NCBI GenBank assembly: GCA_035771175.1
Contig: CM069603.1
Coordinates: forward strand, 20,064,286 to 20,128,285
Reading direction: 5' to 3'
DNA from: Paratinospora sagittata
Taxonomy: Eukaryota; Streptophyta; Magnoliopsida; Ranunculales; Menispermaceae
Length of the DNA stretch: 64,000 nt
Position 1 is the first letter of the stretch; every line of letters begins with the position of its first letter. The position numbers were made by a program, and so were the translations under genes. The notes beneath the pieces are model-generated. The model was not told the origin of the DNA. It did no database searches and saw only the letters and a list, made by a program, of their open reading frames with translations. Below are positions 29,501 to 44,500 of the stretch, piece after piece.

Positions 29501-32500
29501 AAGAGAAGAAAGTAATGATTCTTGCCTTTGCGAAAAAAGGCTTCGAATTGAATCAAAATTGCAATCTGTCTTGATGTTCAGCTAGTTCTTCATTTTATCC
29601 CTTGTGTGCTAAGATTTGCAGAGGCTATCCATTGTTTAAAACTCTAAGTATATGAAGTTGTCTCGGTAAGATAACACATCAAAAAGGAACACATCACCTG
29701 TTTTCATCAAGAACACATCAAACAATAGCTTTCGAATTCTACAAAGATCAAGCTCGAAGAACGAAGACATATCTCATGTCTAATGCATTAGTTTGATTTC
29801 TGGTGTGTAGGGTAACCCCTCGATCAATCTCAGCACTACAACTCTGAAAATTGCAAAGTCTTCAAAATAACTTTCGATATAGTATTTCATTTTTACAAAA
29901 ATGTTTTCTGAAAGGTTTTAATCATAATTTTAATGAGTTTTGAATTATTTAAAAGTGTTTATTCTTATATCAAAGTGTTTTGAGTCAATGAAATGGTTCT
30001 TTAGTGTCAAAATATTAATTTTTCAAAAATAAGGGTATCCAACAATTGGCACGTCTTAGACTAAAATCTGATATTTCTAACGAGAAAAATGTGGGCACTT
30101 CTGCTTGCTCGATTTTCTATTCCTTCACAGTTTTGCCAGGTTATCTTAATTTAAATATTCTCTAGTAACACCTAGATGATTCCCATTGTCTCGCACGCCC
30201 AAAAAACTTTAGATTGAACACTGTTTTGAATTCAAATCATTTTGTAGTACTCTTGCTCTTTAACATTCAACTTCAAATTTTATAAAACACTCATTCTCTG
30301 ATTTTAAAAAATACAACACGCACGATATTTGCAAGTTAGATTGAGCTTTTCGAAGAGTTTTTCAAGAGAAGAAAGTAATGATTCTTGCCTTTGCAAAAAA
30401 AGGCTTCGAATTGAACCAAAATTGCAATCTGTCTTGATGTTCAGCTAGTTCTTCATTTTATCCCTTGTGTGCTAAGATTTGCAGAGGCTATCCATTGTTT
30501 AAAACTCTAAGTATATGAAGTTGTCTCGGTAAGATAACACATCAAAAAGGAACACATCACCTGTTTTCATCAAGAACACATCAAACAATATCTTTCGAAT
30601 TCTACAAATATCAAGCTCGAAGAACGAAGACATATCTCATGTCTAATGCATTAGTTTGATTTCTGGTGTGTAGGGTAACCCCTCGATCAATCTCAGCACT
30701 AAAACTCTGAAAATTGCAAAGTCTTCAAAATAACTTTCGATATAGTATTTCATTTTTACAAAAATGTTTTCTGAAAGGTTTAATCATAATTTTAATGAGT
30801 TTTGAATTATTTAAAAGTGTTTATTCTTATATCAAAGTGTTTTGAGTCAATGAAATGGTTCTTTAGTGTCAAAATATTAATTTTTCAAAAATAAGGGTAT
30901 CCAACAATTGGCACGTCTTAGACTAAAATCTGATATTTCTAACGAGAAAAATGTGGGCACTTCTGCTTGCTCGATTTTCTATTCCTTCACAGTTTTGCCA
31001 GGTTATCTTAATTGAAATATTCTCTAGTAACACCTAGATGATTCCCATTGTCTCGCACGCCCAAAAAACTTTAGATTGAACAATGTTTTGAATTCAAATC
31101 ATTTTGTAGTACTCTTGCTCTTTAACATTCAACTTCAAATTTTATAAAACACTCATTCTCTGATTTTAAAAAATACAACACGCACGATATTTGCAAGTTA
31201 GATTGAGCTTTTCGAAGAGTTTTTCAAGAGAAGAAAGTAATGATTCTTGCCTTTGCAAAAAAAGGCTTCGAATTGAATCAAAATTGCAATCTGTCTTGAT
31301 GTTCAGCTAGTTCTTCATTTTATCCCTTGTGTGCTAAGATTTGCAGAGGCTATCCATTGTTTAAAACTCTAAGTATATGAAGTTGTCTCGGTAAGATAAC
31401 ACATCAAAAAGGAACGCATCACCTGTTTTCATCAAGAACACATCAAACAATAGCTTTCGAATTCTACAAAGATCAAGCTCGAAGAACGAAGACATATCTC
31501 ATGTCTAATGCATTAGTTTGATTTCTGGTGTGTAGGGTAACCCCTCGATCAATCTCAGCACTAAAACTCTGAAAATTGCAAAGTCTTCAAAATAACTTTC
31601 GATATAGTATTTCATTTTTACAAAAATGTTTTCTGAAAGGTTTTAATCATAATTTTAATGAGTTTTGAATTATTTAAAAGTGTTTATTCTTATATCAAAG
31701 TGTTTTGAGTCAATGAAATGGTTCTTTAGTGTCAAAATATTAATTTTTCAAAAATAAGGCTATCCAACAATTGGCACGTCTTAGACTAAAATCTGATATT
31801 TCTAACGAGAAAAATGTGGGCACTTCTGCTTGCTCGATTTTCTATTCCTTCACAGTTTTGCCAGGTTATCTTAATTGAAATATTCTCTAGTAACACCTAG
31901 ATGATTCCCATTGTCTCGCACGCCCAAAAAACTTTAGATTGAACAATGTTTTGAATTCAAATCATTTTGAAGTACTCTTGCTCTTTAACATTCAACTTCA
32001 AATTTTATAAAACACTCATTCTCTGATTTTAAAAAATACAACACGCACGATATTTGCAAGTTAGATTGAGCTTTTCGAAGAGTTTTTCAAGAGAAGAAAG
32101 TAATGATTCTTGCCTTTGCAAAAAAAGGCTTCGAATTGAACCAAAATTGCAATCTGTCTTGATGTTCAGCTAGTTCTTCATTTTATCCCTTGTGTGCTAA
32201 GATTTGCAGAGGCTATCCATTGTTTAAAACTCTAAGTATATGAAGTTGTGTCGGTAAGATAACACATCAAAAAGGAACACATCACCTGTTTTACATCAAG
32301 AACACATCAAACAATAGCATTCGAATTCTACAAAGATCAAGCTCGAAGAACGAAGACATATCTCATGTCTAATGCATTAGTTTGATTTCTGGTGTGTAGG
32401 GTAACCCCTCGATCAATCTCAGCACTAAAACTCTGAAAATTGCAAAGTCTTCATAATCACTTTCGGTGTAGTATTTCATTTTGAAAAAAATGTTTTCTGA

Positions 32501-34268
32501 AAGGTTTTAATCATAATTTTAATGAGTTTTGAATTATTTAAAAGTGTTTAATCTTATATCAAAGTGTTTTGAGTCAATGAAATGGTTCTTTAGTGTCAAA
32601 ATATTAATTTTTCAAAAATAAGGCTATCCAACAATTGGCACGTCTTAGACTAAAATCTGATATTTCTAACGAGAAAAATGTGGGCACTTCTGCTTGCTCG
32701 ATTTTTCTATTCCTTCACAGTTTTGCCTGGTTATCTTAATTGAAATATTCTCTAGTAACACCTAGATGATTCCCATTGTCTCGCACGCCCAAAAAACTTT
32801 AGATTGAACAATGTTTTGAATTCAAATCATTTTGTAGTACTCTTGCTCTTTAACATTCAACTTCAAATTTTATAAAACACTCATTCTCTGATTTTAAAAA
32901 ATACAACACGCACGATATTTGCAAGTTAGATTGAGCTTTTCGAAGAGTTTTTCAAGAGAAGAAAGTAATGATTCTTGCCTTTGCAAAAAAAGGCTTCGAA
33001 TTGAATCAAAATTGCAATCTGTCTTGATGTTCAGCTAGTTCTTCATTTTATCCCTTGTGTGCTAAGATTTGCAAAGGCTATCCATTGTTTAAAACTCTAA
33101 GTATATGAAGTTGTCTCGGTAAGATAACACATCAAAAAGGAACGCATCACCTGTTTTCATCAAGAACACATCAAACAATAGCTTTCGAATTCTACAAAGA
33201 TCAAGCTCGAAGAACGAAGACATATCTCATGTCTAATGCATTAGTTTGATTTCTGGTGTGTAGGGTAACCCCTCGATCAATCTCAGCACTAAAACTCTGA
33301 AAATTGCAAAGTCTTCAAAATAACTTTCGATATAGTATTTCATTTTTACAAAAATGTTTTCTGAAAGGTTTTAATCATAATTTTAATGAGTTTTGAATTA
33401 TTTAAAAGTGTTTATTCTTATATCAAAGTGTTTTGAGTCAATGAAATGGTTCTTTAGTGTCAAAATATTAATTTTTCAAAAATAAGGCTATCCAACAATT
33501 GGCACGTCTTAGACTAAAATCTGATATTTCTAACGAGAAAAATGTGGGCACTTCTGCTTGCTTGATTTTCTATTCCTTCACAGTTTTGCCAGGTTATCTT
33601 AATTGAAATATTCTCTAGTAACACCTAGATGATTCCCATTGTCTCGCACGCCCAAAAAACTTTAGATTGAACAATGTTTTGAATTCAAATCATTTTGTAG
33701 TACTCTTGCTCTTTAACATTCAACTTCAAATTTTATAAAACACTCATTCTCTGATTTTAAAAAATACAACACGCACGATATTTGCAAGTTAGATTGAGCT
33801 TTTCGAAGAGTTTTTCAAGAGAAGAAAGTAATGATTCTTGCCTTTGCAAAAAAAGGCTTCGAATTGAATCAAAATTGCAATCTGTCTTGATGTTCAGCTA
33901 GTTCTTCATTTTATCCCTTGTGTGCTAAGATTTGCAGAGGCTATCCATTGTTTAAAACTCTAAGTATATGAAGTGGTCTCGCTAAGATAACACATCAAAA
34001 AGGAACACATCACCTGTTTTGCATCAAGGACACATCAAACAATAGCTTTCGAATTCTACAAAGATCAAGCTCGAAGAACGAAGACATATCTCATGTCTAA
34101 TGCATTAGTTTGATCTCTGGTGTGTAGGGTAACCCCTCGATCAATCTCAGCACTAAAACTCTGAAAATTGCAAAGTCTTCAAAATCACTTTCGATATAGT
34201 ATTCCATTTTCAAAAAAATGTTTTCTGAAAGGTTTTAATCATAATTTTAATGAGTTTTGAATTATTTA

Positions 34269-37200
34269 AAAGTGTTTAATCTTATATCAAAGTGGTATGA
34301 GTCAATGAAATGGTTCTTTAGTGTCAAAATATTAATTTTTAAAAAATAAGGCTATCCAGCAATTTTCACGTCTTAGACTAAAATCTTATATTTCTAACGA
34401 GAAAAATGTGGGCACTTCTGCTTGCTCAATTTTTCTATTCCTTCACAGGTTTGCCTGGTTATCTTAATTGAAATATTCTCTAGTAACACCTAGATGATTC
34501 CCATTGTCTCGCACGCCCAAAAAACTTTAGATTGAACAATGTTTTGAATTCAAATCATTTTGTGGTACTCTTGCTCTTTAACATTCAACTTCAAATTTTA
34601 TAAAACACTCATTCTCTGATTTTAAAAAATACAACACGCACGATATTTGCAAGTTAGATTGAGCTTTTCGAAGAGTTTTTCAAGAGAAGAAAGTAATGAT
34701 TCTTGCCTTTGCAAAAAAAGACTTCGAATTGAACCAAAATTGCAATCTGTCTTGATGTTCAGCTAGTTCTTCATTTTATCCCTTGTGTGCTAAGATTTGC
34801 AGAGGCTATCCATTGTTTAAAACTCTAAGTATATGAAGCTGTCTCGGTAAGATAACACGTCAAAAAGGAACACATCACCTGTTTTACATCAAGAACACAT
34901 CAAACAATGGCATTCGAATTCTACAAAGATCAAGCTCGAAGAACGAAGACATATCTCATGTCTAATGCATTAGTTTGATTTCTGGTGTGTAGGGTAACCC
35001 CTAGATCAATCTCAGCACTAAAACTCTGAAAATTGCAAAGTCTTCAAAATCACTTTCGGTGTAGCCTTTCATTTTGAACAAAATTATTTTCTGAAAGGTT
35101 TTAATCATAATTTTAATGAGTTTTCAATTAGTTAAAAGTGTTTAATGTTATATCAAAGTGGTATGAGTCAATGAAATGGTTCTTTAGTGTCAAAATATTA
35201 ATTTTTCAAAAATAAGGCTATCCAGCAATTTTCACGTCTTAGACTAAAATCTAATATTTCTAACGAGAAAAATGTGGGCACTTCTGCTTGCTCAATTTTT
35301 CTATTCCTTCACAGTTTTGCCTGGTTATCTTAATTGAAATATTCTCTAGTAACACCTAGATGATTCCCATTGTCTCGCACGCCCAAAAAACTTTCGATTG
35401 AACAATGTTTTGAATTCAAATCATTTTGTAGTACTCTTGCTCTTTAACATTCAACTTCAAATTTTATACAACACTCATTCTCTGATTTTAAAAAATACAA
35501 CACGCACGATATTTGCAAGTTAGATTGAGCTTTTCGAAGAGTTTTTCAAGAGAAGAAAGTAATGATTCTTGCCTTTGCAAAAAAAGGCTTCGAATTGAAT
35601 CAAAATTGCAATCTGTCTTGATGTTCAGCTAGTTCTTCATTTTATCCCTTGTGTGCTAAGATTTGCAGAGGCTATCCATTGTTTAAAACTCTAAGTATAT
35701 GAAGTGGTCTCGATAAGATAACACATCAAAAAGGAACACATCACCTGTTTTGCATCAAGAACACATCAAACAATAGCTTTCGAATTCTACAAAGATCAAG
35801 CTCGAAGAACGAAGACATATCTCCTGTCTAATGCATTAGTTTGATCTCTGGTGTGTAGGGTAACCCCTCGATCAATCTCAGCACTAAAACTCTGAAAATT
35901 GCAAAGTCTTCAAAATCACTTTCGGTGTAGTATTTCATTTTGAAAAAAATGTTTTCTGAAAGGTTTTAATCATAATTTTAATGAGTTTTAAATTATTTAA
36001 AAGTGTTTAATCTTATATCAAAGTGGTATGAGTCAATGAAATGGTTCTTTAGTGTCAAAATATTAATTTTTGAAAAATAAGGCTATCCAGCAATTTTCAC
36101 GTCTTAGACTAAAATCTTATATTTCTAACGAGAAAAATGTGGGCACTTCTGCTTGCTCAATTTTTCTATTCCTTCACAGGTACGCCTGGTTATCTTAATT
36201 GAAATATTCTCTAGTAACACCTAGATGATTCCCATTGTCTCGCACGCCCAAAAAACTTTAGATTGAACAATGTTTTGAATTCAAATCATTTTGTGGTACT
36301 CTTGTTCTTTAACATTCAACTTCAAATTTTATAAAACACTCATTCTCTGATTTTAAAAAATACAACACGCACGATATTTGCAAGTTAGATTGAGCTTTTC
36401 GAAGAGTTTTTCAAGAGAAGAAAGTAATGATTCTTGCCTTTGCAAAAAAAGGCTTCGAATTGAACCAAAATTGCAATCTGTCTTGATGTTCAGCTAGTTC
36501 TTCATTTTATCCCTTGTGTGCTAAGATTTGCAGAGGCTATCCATTGTTTAAAACTCTAAGTATATGAAGCTGTCTCGGTAAGATAACACGTCAAAAAGGA
36601 ACACATCACCTGTTTTACATCAAGAACACATCAAACAATAGCATTCGAATTCTACAAAGATCAAGCTCGAAGAACGAAGACATATCTCATGTCTAATGCA
36701 TTAGTTTGATTTCTGGTGTGTAGGGTAACCCCTCGATCAATCTCAGCACTAAAACTCTGAAAATTGCAAAGTCTTCAAAATCACTTTCGATATAGTATTC
36801 CATTTTGAAAAAAATGTTTTCTGAAAGGTTTTAATCATAATTTTAATGAGTTTTGAATTATTTAAAAGTGTTTAATCTTATATCAAAGTGGTATGAGTCA
36901 ATGAAATGGTTCTTTAGTGTCAAAATATTAATTTTTAAAAAATAAGGCTATCCAGCAATTTTCACGTCTTAGACTAAAATCTTATATTTCTAACGAGAAA
37001 AATGTGGGCACTTCTGCTTGCTCAATTTTTCTATTCCTTCACAGGTTTGCCTGGTTATCTTAATTGAAATATTCTCTAGTAACACCTAGATGATTCCCAT
37101 TGTCTCGCACGCCCAAAAAACTTTAGATTGAACAATGTTTTGAATTCAAATCATTTTGTGGTACTCTTGCTCTTTAACATTCAACTTCAAATTTTATAAA

Positions 37201-38595
37201 ACACTCATTCTCTGATTTTAAAAAATACAACACGCACGATATTTGCATGTTAGATTGAGCTTTTCGAAGAGTTTTTCAAGAGAAGAAAGTAATGATTCTT
37301 GCCTTTGCAAAAAAAGGCTTCGAATTGAATCAAAATTGCAATCTGTCTTGATGTTCAGCTAGTTCTTCATTTTATCCCTTGTGTGCTAAGATTTGCAGAG
37401 GCTATCCATTGTTTAAAACTCTAAGTATATGAAGTGGTCTCGCTAAGATAACACATCAAAAAGGAACACATCACCTGTTTTGCATCAAGAACACATCAAA
37501 CAATAGCTTTCGAATTCTACAAAGATCAAGCTCGAAGAACGAAGACATATCTCCTGTCTAATGCATTAGTTTGATCTCTGGTGTGTAGGGTAACCCCTCG
37601 ATCAATCTCAGCACTAAAACTCTGAAAATTGCAAAGTCTTCAAAATCACTTTCGATATAGTATTCCATTTTGAAAAAAATGTTTTCTGAAAGGTTTTAAT
37701 CATAATTTTAATGAGTTTTGAATTATTTAAAAGTGTTTAATCTTATATCAAAGTGGTATGAGTCAATGAAATGGTTCTTTAGTGTCAAAATATTAATTTT
37801 TAAAAAATAAGGCTATCCAGCAATTTTCACGTCTTAGACTAAAATCTTATATTTCTAACGAGAAAAATGTGGGCACTTCTGCTTGCTCAATTTTTCTATT
37901 CCTTCACAGGTTTGCCTGGTTATCTTAATTGAAATATTCTCTAGTAACACCTAGATGATTCCCATTGTCTCGCACGCCCAAAAAACTTTAGATTGAACAA
38001 TGTTTTGAATTCAAATCATTTTGTGGTACTCTTGCTCTTTAACATTCAACTTCAAATTTTATAAAACACTCATTCTCTGATTTTAAAAAATACAACACGC
38101 ACGATATTTGCAAGTTAGATTGAGCTTTTCGAAGAGTTTTTCAAGAGAAGAAAGTAATGATTCTTGCCTTTGCAAAAAAAGACTTCGAATTGAACCAAAA
38201 TTGCAATCTGTCTTGATGTTCAGCTAGTTCTTCATTTTATCCCTTGTGTGCTAAGATTTGCAGAGGCTATCCATTGTTTAAAACTCTAAGTATATGAAGC
38301 TGTCTCGGTAAGATAACACGTCAAAAAGGAACACATCACCTGTTTTACATCAAGAACACATCAAACAATGGCATTCGAATTCTACAAAGATCAAGCTCGA
38401 AGAACGAAGACATATCTCATGTCTAATGCATTAGTTTGATTTCTGGTGTGTAGGGTAACCCCTAGATCAATCTCAGCACTAAAACTCTGAAAATTGCAAA
38501 GTCTTCAAAATCACTTTCGGTGTAGCCTTTCATTTTGAACAAAATTATTTTCTGAAAGGTTTTAATCATAATTTTAATGAGTTTTCAATTAGTTA
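34269..38595. repeat. Near-identical satellite monomers 3461 bp apart
   Basis: Monomers 34269-35134 and 37730-38595 share a set of private variants: AAAGACTTCG, CAATGGCATTCG, CCCCTAGATC, GTAGCCTTTC and TTTTGAACAAAATTATTTTC, followed by GTGTTTAATGTTA in the next monomer. The offset equals four monomers, so this is a second tetramer-scale duplication, independent of the one near 19.6-26.5 kb. The monomers between them are less well matched. Confidence 0.75.
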
Positions 38596-41500
38596 AAAGT
38601 GTTTAATGTTATATCAAAGTGGTATGAGTCAATGAAATGGTTCTTTAGTGTCAAAATATTAATTTTTCAAAAATAAGGCTATCCAGCAATTTTCACGTCT
38701 TAGACTAAAATCTAATATTTCTAACGAGAAAAATGTGGGCACTTCTGCTTGCTCAATTTTTCTATTCCGTCACAGGTTTGCCTGGTTATCTTAATTGAAA
38801 TATTCTCTAGTAACACCTAGATGATTCCCATTGTCTCGCACGCCCAAAAAACTTTAGATTGAACAATGTTTTGAATTCAAATCATTTTGTGGTACTCTTG
38901 TTCTTTAACATTCAACTTCAAATTTTATAAAACACTCATTCTCTGATTTTAAAAAATACAACACGCACGATATTTGCAAGTTAGATTGAGCTTTTCGAAG
39001 AGTTTTTCAAGAGAAGAAAGTAATGATTCTTGCCTTTGCAAAAAAAGGCTTCGAATTGAACCAAAATTGCAATCTGTCTTGATGTTCAGCTAGTTCTTCA
39101 TTTTATCCCTTGTGTGCTAAGATTTGCAGAGGCTATCCATTGTTTAAAACTCTAAGTATATTAAGCTGTCTCGGTAAGATAACACGTCAAAAAGGAACAC
39201 ATCACCTGTTTTACATCAAGAACACATCAAACAATAGCATTCGAATTCTACAAAGATCAAGCTCGAAGAACGAAGACATATCTCATGTCTAATGCATTAG
39301 TTTGATTTCTGGTGTGTAGGGTAACCCCTCGATCAATCTCAGCACTAAAACTCTGAAAATTGCAAAGTCTTCAAAATCACTTTCGGTGTAGTATTTCATT
39401 TTGAAAAAAATTATTTTCTGAAAGGTTTTAATCATAATTTTAATGAGTTTTCAATTAGTTAAAAGTGTTTAATCTTATATCAAAGTGGTATGAGTCAATG
39501 AAATGGTTCTTTAGTGTCAAAATATTAATTTTTCAAAAATAAGGCTATCCAGCAATTTTCACGTCTTAGACTAAAATCTAATATTTCTAACGAGAAAAAT
39601 GTGGGCATTTCTGCTTGCTCAATTTTTCTATTCCTTCACAGTTTTGCCTGGTTATCTTAATTGAAATATTCTCTAGTAACACCTAGATGATTCCCATTGT
39701 CTCGCACGCCCAAAAAACTTTATATTGAACAATGTTTTGAATTCAAATCATTTTGTAGTACTCTTGCTCTTTAACATTCAACTTCAAATTTTATAAAACA
39801 CTCATTCTCTGATTTTAAAAAATACAACACGCACGATATTTGCATGTTAGATTGAGCTTTTCGAAGAGTTTTTCAAGAGAAGAAAGTAATGATTCTTGCC
39901 TTTGCAAAAAAAGGCTTCGAATTGAATCAAAATTGCAATCTGTCTTGATGTTCAGCTAGTTCTTCATTTTATCCCTTGTGTGCTAAGATTTGCAGAGGCT
40001 ATCCATTGTTTAAAACTCTAAGTATATGAAGTGGTCTCGCTAAGATAACACATCAAAAAGGAACACATCACCTGTTTTGCATCAAGAACACATCAAACAA
40101 TAGCTTTCGAATTCTACAAAGATCAAGCTCGAAGAACGAAGACATATCTCCTGTCTAATGCATTAGTTTGATCTCTGGTGTGTAGGGTAACCCCTCGATC
40201 AATCTCAGCACTAAAACTCTGAAAATTGCAAAGTCTTCAAAATCACTTTCGATATAGTATTTCATTTTGAAAAAAATGTTTTCTGAAAGGTTTTAATCAT
40301 AATTTTAATGAGTTTCGAATTATTTAAAAGTGTTTAATCTTATATCAAAGTGGTATGAGTCAATGAAATGGTTCTTTAGTGTCAAAATATTAATTTTTAA
40401 AAAATAAGGCTATCCAGCAATTTTCACGTCTTAGACTAAAATCTTATATTTCTAACGAGAAAAATGTGGGCACTTCTGCTTGCTCAATTTTTCTATTCCT
40501 TCACAGGTTTGCCTGGTTATCTTAATTGAAATATTCTCTAGTAACACCTAGATGATTCCCATTGTCTCGCACGCCCAAAAAACTTTAGATTGAACAATGT
40601 TTTGAATTCAAATCATTTTGTGGTACTCTTGTTCTTTAACATTCAACTTCAAATTTTATAAAACACTCATTCTCTGATTTTAAAAAATACAACACGCACG
40701 ATATTTGCAAGTTAGATTGAGCTTTTCGAAGAGTTTTTCAAGAGAAGAAAGTAATGATTCTTGCCTTTGCAAAAAAAGGCTTCGAATTGAACCAAAATTG
40801 CAATCTGTCTTGATGTTCAGCTAGTTCTTCATTTTATCCCTTGTGTGCTAAGATTTGCAGAGGCTATCCATTGTTTAAAACTCTAAGTATATGAAGCTGT
40901 CTCGGTAAGATAACACGTCAAAAAGGAACACATCACCTGTTTTACATCAAGAACACATCAAACAATAGCATTCGAATTCTACAAAGATCAAGCTCGAAGA
41001 ACGAAGACATATCTCATGTCTAATGCATTAGTTTGATTTCTGGTGTGTAGGGTAACCCCTCGATCAATCTCAGCACTAAAACTCTGAAAATTGCAAAGTC
41101 TTCAAAATCACTTTCGGTGTAGTATTTCATTTTGAAAAAAATTATTTTCTGAAAGGTTTTAATCATAATTTTAATGAGTTTTCAATTAGTTAAAAGTGTT
41201 TAATCTTATATCAAAGTGGTATGAGTCAATGAAATGGTTCTTTAGTGTCAAAATATTAATTTTTCAAAAATAAGGCTATCCAGCAATTTTCACGTCTTAG
41301 ACTAAAATCTAATATTTCTAACGAGAAAAATGTGGGCACTTCTGCTTGCTCAATTTTTCTATTCCTTCACAGTTTTGCCTGGTTATCTTAATTGAAATAT
41401 TCTCTAGTAACACCTAGATGATTCCCATTGTCTCGCACGCCCAAAAAACTTTCGATTGAACAATGTTTTGAATTCAAATCATTTTGTAGTACTCTTGCTC

Positions 41501-44500
41501 TTTAACATTCAACTTCAAATTTTATACAACACTCATTCTCTGATTTTAAAAAATACAACACGCACGATATTTGCAAGTTAGATTGAGCTTTTCGAAGAGT
41601 TTTTCAAGAGAAGAAAGTAATGATTCTTGCCTTTGCAAAAAAAGCCTACGAATTGAATCAAAATTGCAATCTGTCTTGATGTTCAGCTAGTTCTTCATTT
41701 TATCCCTTGTGTGCTAAGATTTGCAGAGGCTATCCATTGTTTAAAACTCTAAGTATATGAAGGGGTCTCGATAAGATAACACATCAAAAAGGAACACATC
41801 ACCTGTTTTGCATCAAGAACACATCAAACAATAGCTTTCAAATTCTACAAAGATCAAGCTCGAAGGACGAAGACATATCTCATGTCTAATGCATTAGTTT
41901 GATCTCTGGTGTGTAGGGTAACCCCTCGATCAATCTCAGCACTAAAACTCTGAAAATTGCAAAGTCTTCAAAATCACTTTCGATATAGTATTTCATTTTG
42001 AAAAAAATGTTTTCTGAAAGGTTTTAATCATAATTTTAATGAGTTTTCAATTAGTTAAAAGTGTTTAATCTTATATCAAAGTGGTATGAGTCAATGAAAT
42101 GGTTCTTTAGTGTCAAAATATTAATTTTTCAAAAATAAGGCTATCCAGCAATTTTCACGTCTTAGACTAAAATCTTATATTTCTAACGAGAAAAATGTGG
42201 GCACTTCTGCTTGCTCAATTTTTCTATTCCTTCACAGTTTTGCCTGGTTATCTTCATTGAAATATTCTCTAGTAACACCTAGATGATTCCCATTGTCTCG
42301 CACGCCCAAAAAACTTTAGATTGAACAATGTTTTGAATTCAAATCATTTTGTAGTACTCTTGTTCTTTAACATTCAACTTCAAATTTTATAAAACACTCA
42401 TTCTCTGATTTTAAAAAATACAACACGCACGATATTTGCAAGTTAGATTGAGCTTTTCGAAGAGTTTTTCAAGAGAAGAAAGTAATGATTCTTGCCTTTG
42501 CAAAAAAAGCCTACGAATTGAATCAAAATTGCAATCTGTCTTGATGTTCAGCTAGTTCTTCATTTTATCCCTTGTGTGCTAAGATTTGCAGAGGCTATCC
42601 ATTGTTTAAAACTCTAAGTATATGAAGTGGTCTCGATAAGATAACACATCAAAAAGGAACACATCACCTGTTTTGCATCAAGAACACATCAAACAATAGC
42701 TTTCAAATTCTACAAAGATCAAGCTCGAAGAACGAAGACATATCTCCTGTCTAATGCATTAGTTTGATCTCTGGTGTGTAGGGTAACCCCTCGATCAATC
42801 TCAGCACTAAAACTCTGAAAATTGCAAAGTCTTCAAAATCACTTTCGATATAGTATTTCATTTTGAAAAAAATGTTTTCTGAAAGGTTTTAATCATAATT
42901 TTAATGAGTTTTCAATTAGTTAAAAGTGTTTAATCTTATATCAAAGTGGTATGAGTCAATGAAATGGTTCTTTAGTGTCAAAATATTAATTTTTCAAAAA
43001 TAAGGCTATCCAGCAATTTTCACGTCTTAGACTAAAATCTTATATTTCTAACGAGAAAAATGTGGGCACTTCTGCTTGCTCAATTTTTCTATTCCTTCAC
43101 AGTTTTGCCTGGTTATCTTAATTGAAATATTCTCTAGTAACACCTAGATGATTCCCATTGTCTCGCACGCCCAAAAAACTTTAGATTGAACAATGTTTTG
43201 AATTCAAATCATTTTGTAGTACTCTTGTTCTTTAACATTCAACTTCAAATTTTATAAAACACTCATTCTCGGATTTTAAAAAATACAACACGCACGATAT
43301 TTGCAAGTTAGATTGAGCTTTTCGAAGAGTTTTTCAAGAGAAGAAAGTAATGATTCTTGCCTTTGCAAAAAAAGGCTTCCAATTGAAGCAAAATTGCAAT
43401 CTGTCTTGATGTTCAGCTAGTTCTTCATTTTATCCCTTGTGTGCTAAGATTTGCAGAGGCTATCCATTGTTTAAAACTCTAAGTATATGAAGTTGTCTCG
43501 GTAAGATAACACATCAAAAAGGAACACATCACCTGTTTTACATCAAGAACACATCAAACAATAGCATTCGAATTCTACAAAGATCAAGCTCGAAGAACGA
43601 AGACATATCTCATGTCTAATGCATTAGTTTGATTTCTGGTGTGTAGGGTAACCCCTCGATCAATCTCAGCACTAAAACTCTGAAAATTGCAAAGTCTTCA
43701 AAATCACTTTCGGTGTAGTATTTCATTTTGAAAAAAATGTTTTCTGAAAGGTTTTAATCATAATTTTAATGAGTTTTGAATTATTTAAAAGTGTTTAATC
43801 TTATATCAAAGTGGTATGAGTCAATGAAATCGTTCTTTAGTGTCAAAATATTAATTTTTCAAAAATAAGGCTATCCAGCAATTTTCACGTCTTAGAATAA
43901 AATCTTATATTTCAAAGGAGAAAAATGTGGGCACTTCTGCTTGCTCAATTTTTCTATTCCTTCACAGTTTTGCCTGGTTATCTTAATTGAAATATTCTCT
44001 AGTAACACCTAGATGATTCCCATTGTCTCGCACGCCCAAAAAACTTTAGATTGAACAATGTTTTGAATTCAAATCATTTTGTAATACTCTTGCTCTTTAA
44101 CATTCAACTTCAAATTTTATAAAACACTCATTCTCTGATTTTAAAAAATACAACACGCACGATATTTGCAAGTTAGATTGAGCTTTTCGAAGAGTTTTTC
44201 AAGAGAAGAAAGTAATGATTCTTGCCTTTGCAAAAAAAGGCTTCGAATTGAACCAAAATTGCAATCTGTCTTGATGTTCAGCTAGTTCTTCATTTTATCC
44301 CTTGTGTGCTAAGATTTGCAGAGGCTATCCATTGTTTAAAACTCTAAGTATATGAAGCTGTCTCGGTAAGATAACACGTCAAAAAGGAACACATCACCTG
44401 TTTTACATCAAGAACACATCAAACAATAGCATTCGAATTGTACAAAGATCAAGCTCGAAGAACGAAGACATATCTCATGTCTAATGCATTAGTTTGATTT

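Noticed and set aside
39110..39292. 60-codon ORF on the plus strand within the satellite
   Set aside because: It exists only because the usual TGA in AGTATATGAAG is changed to TTA in this monomer. Other monomers are closed in this frame, so there is no sign of coding selection.
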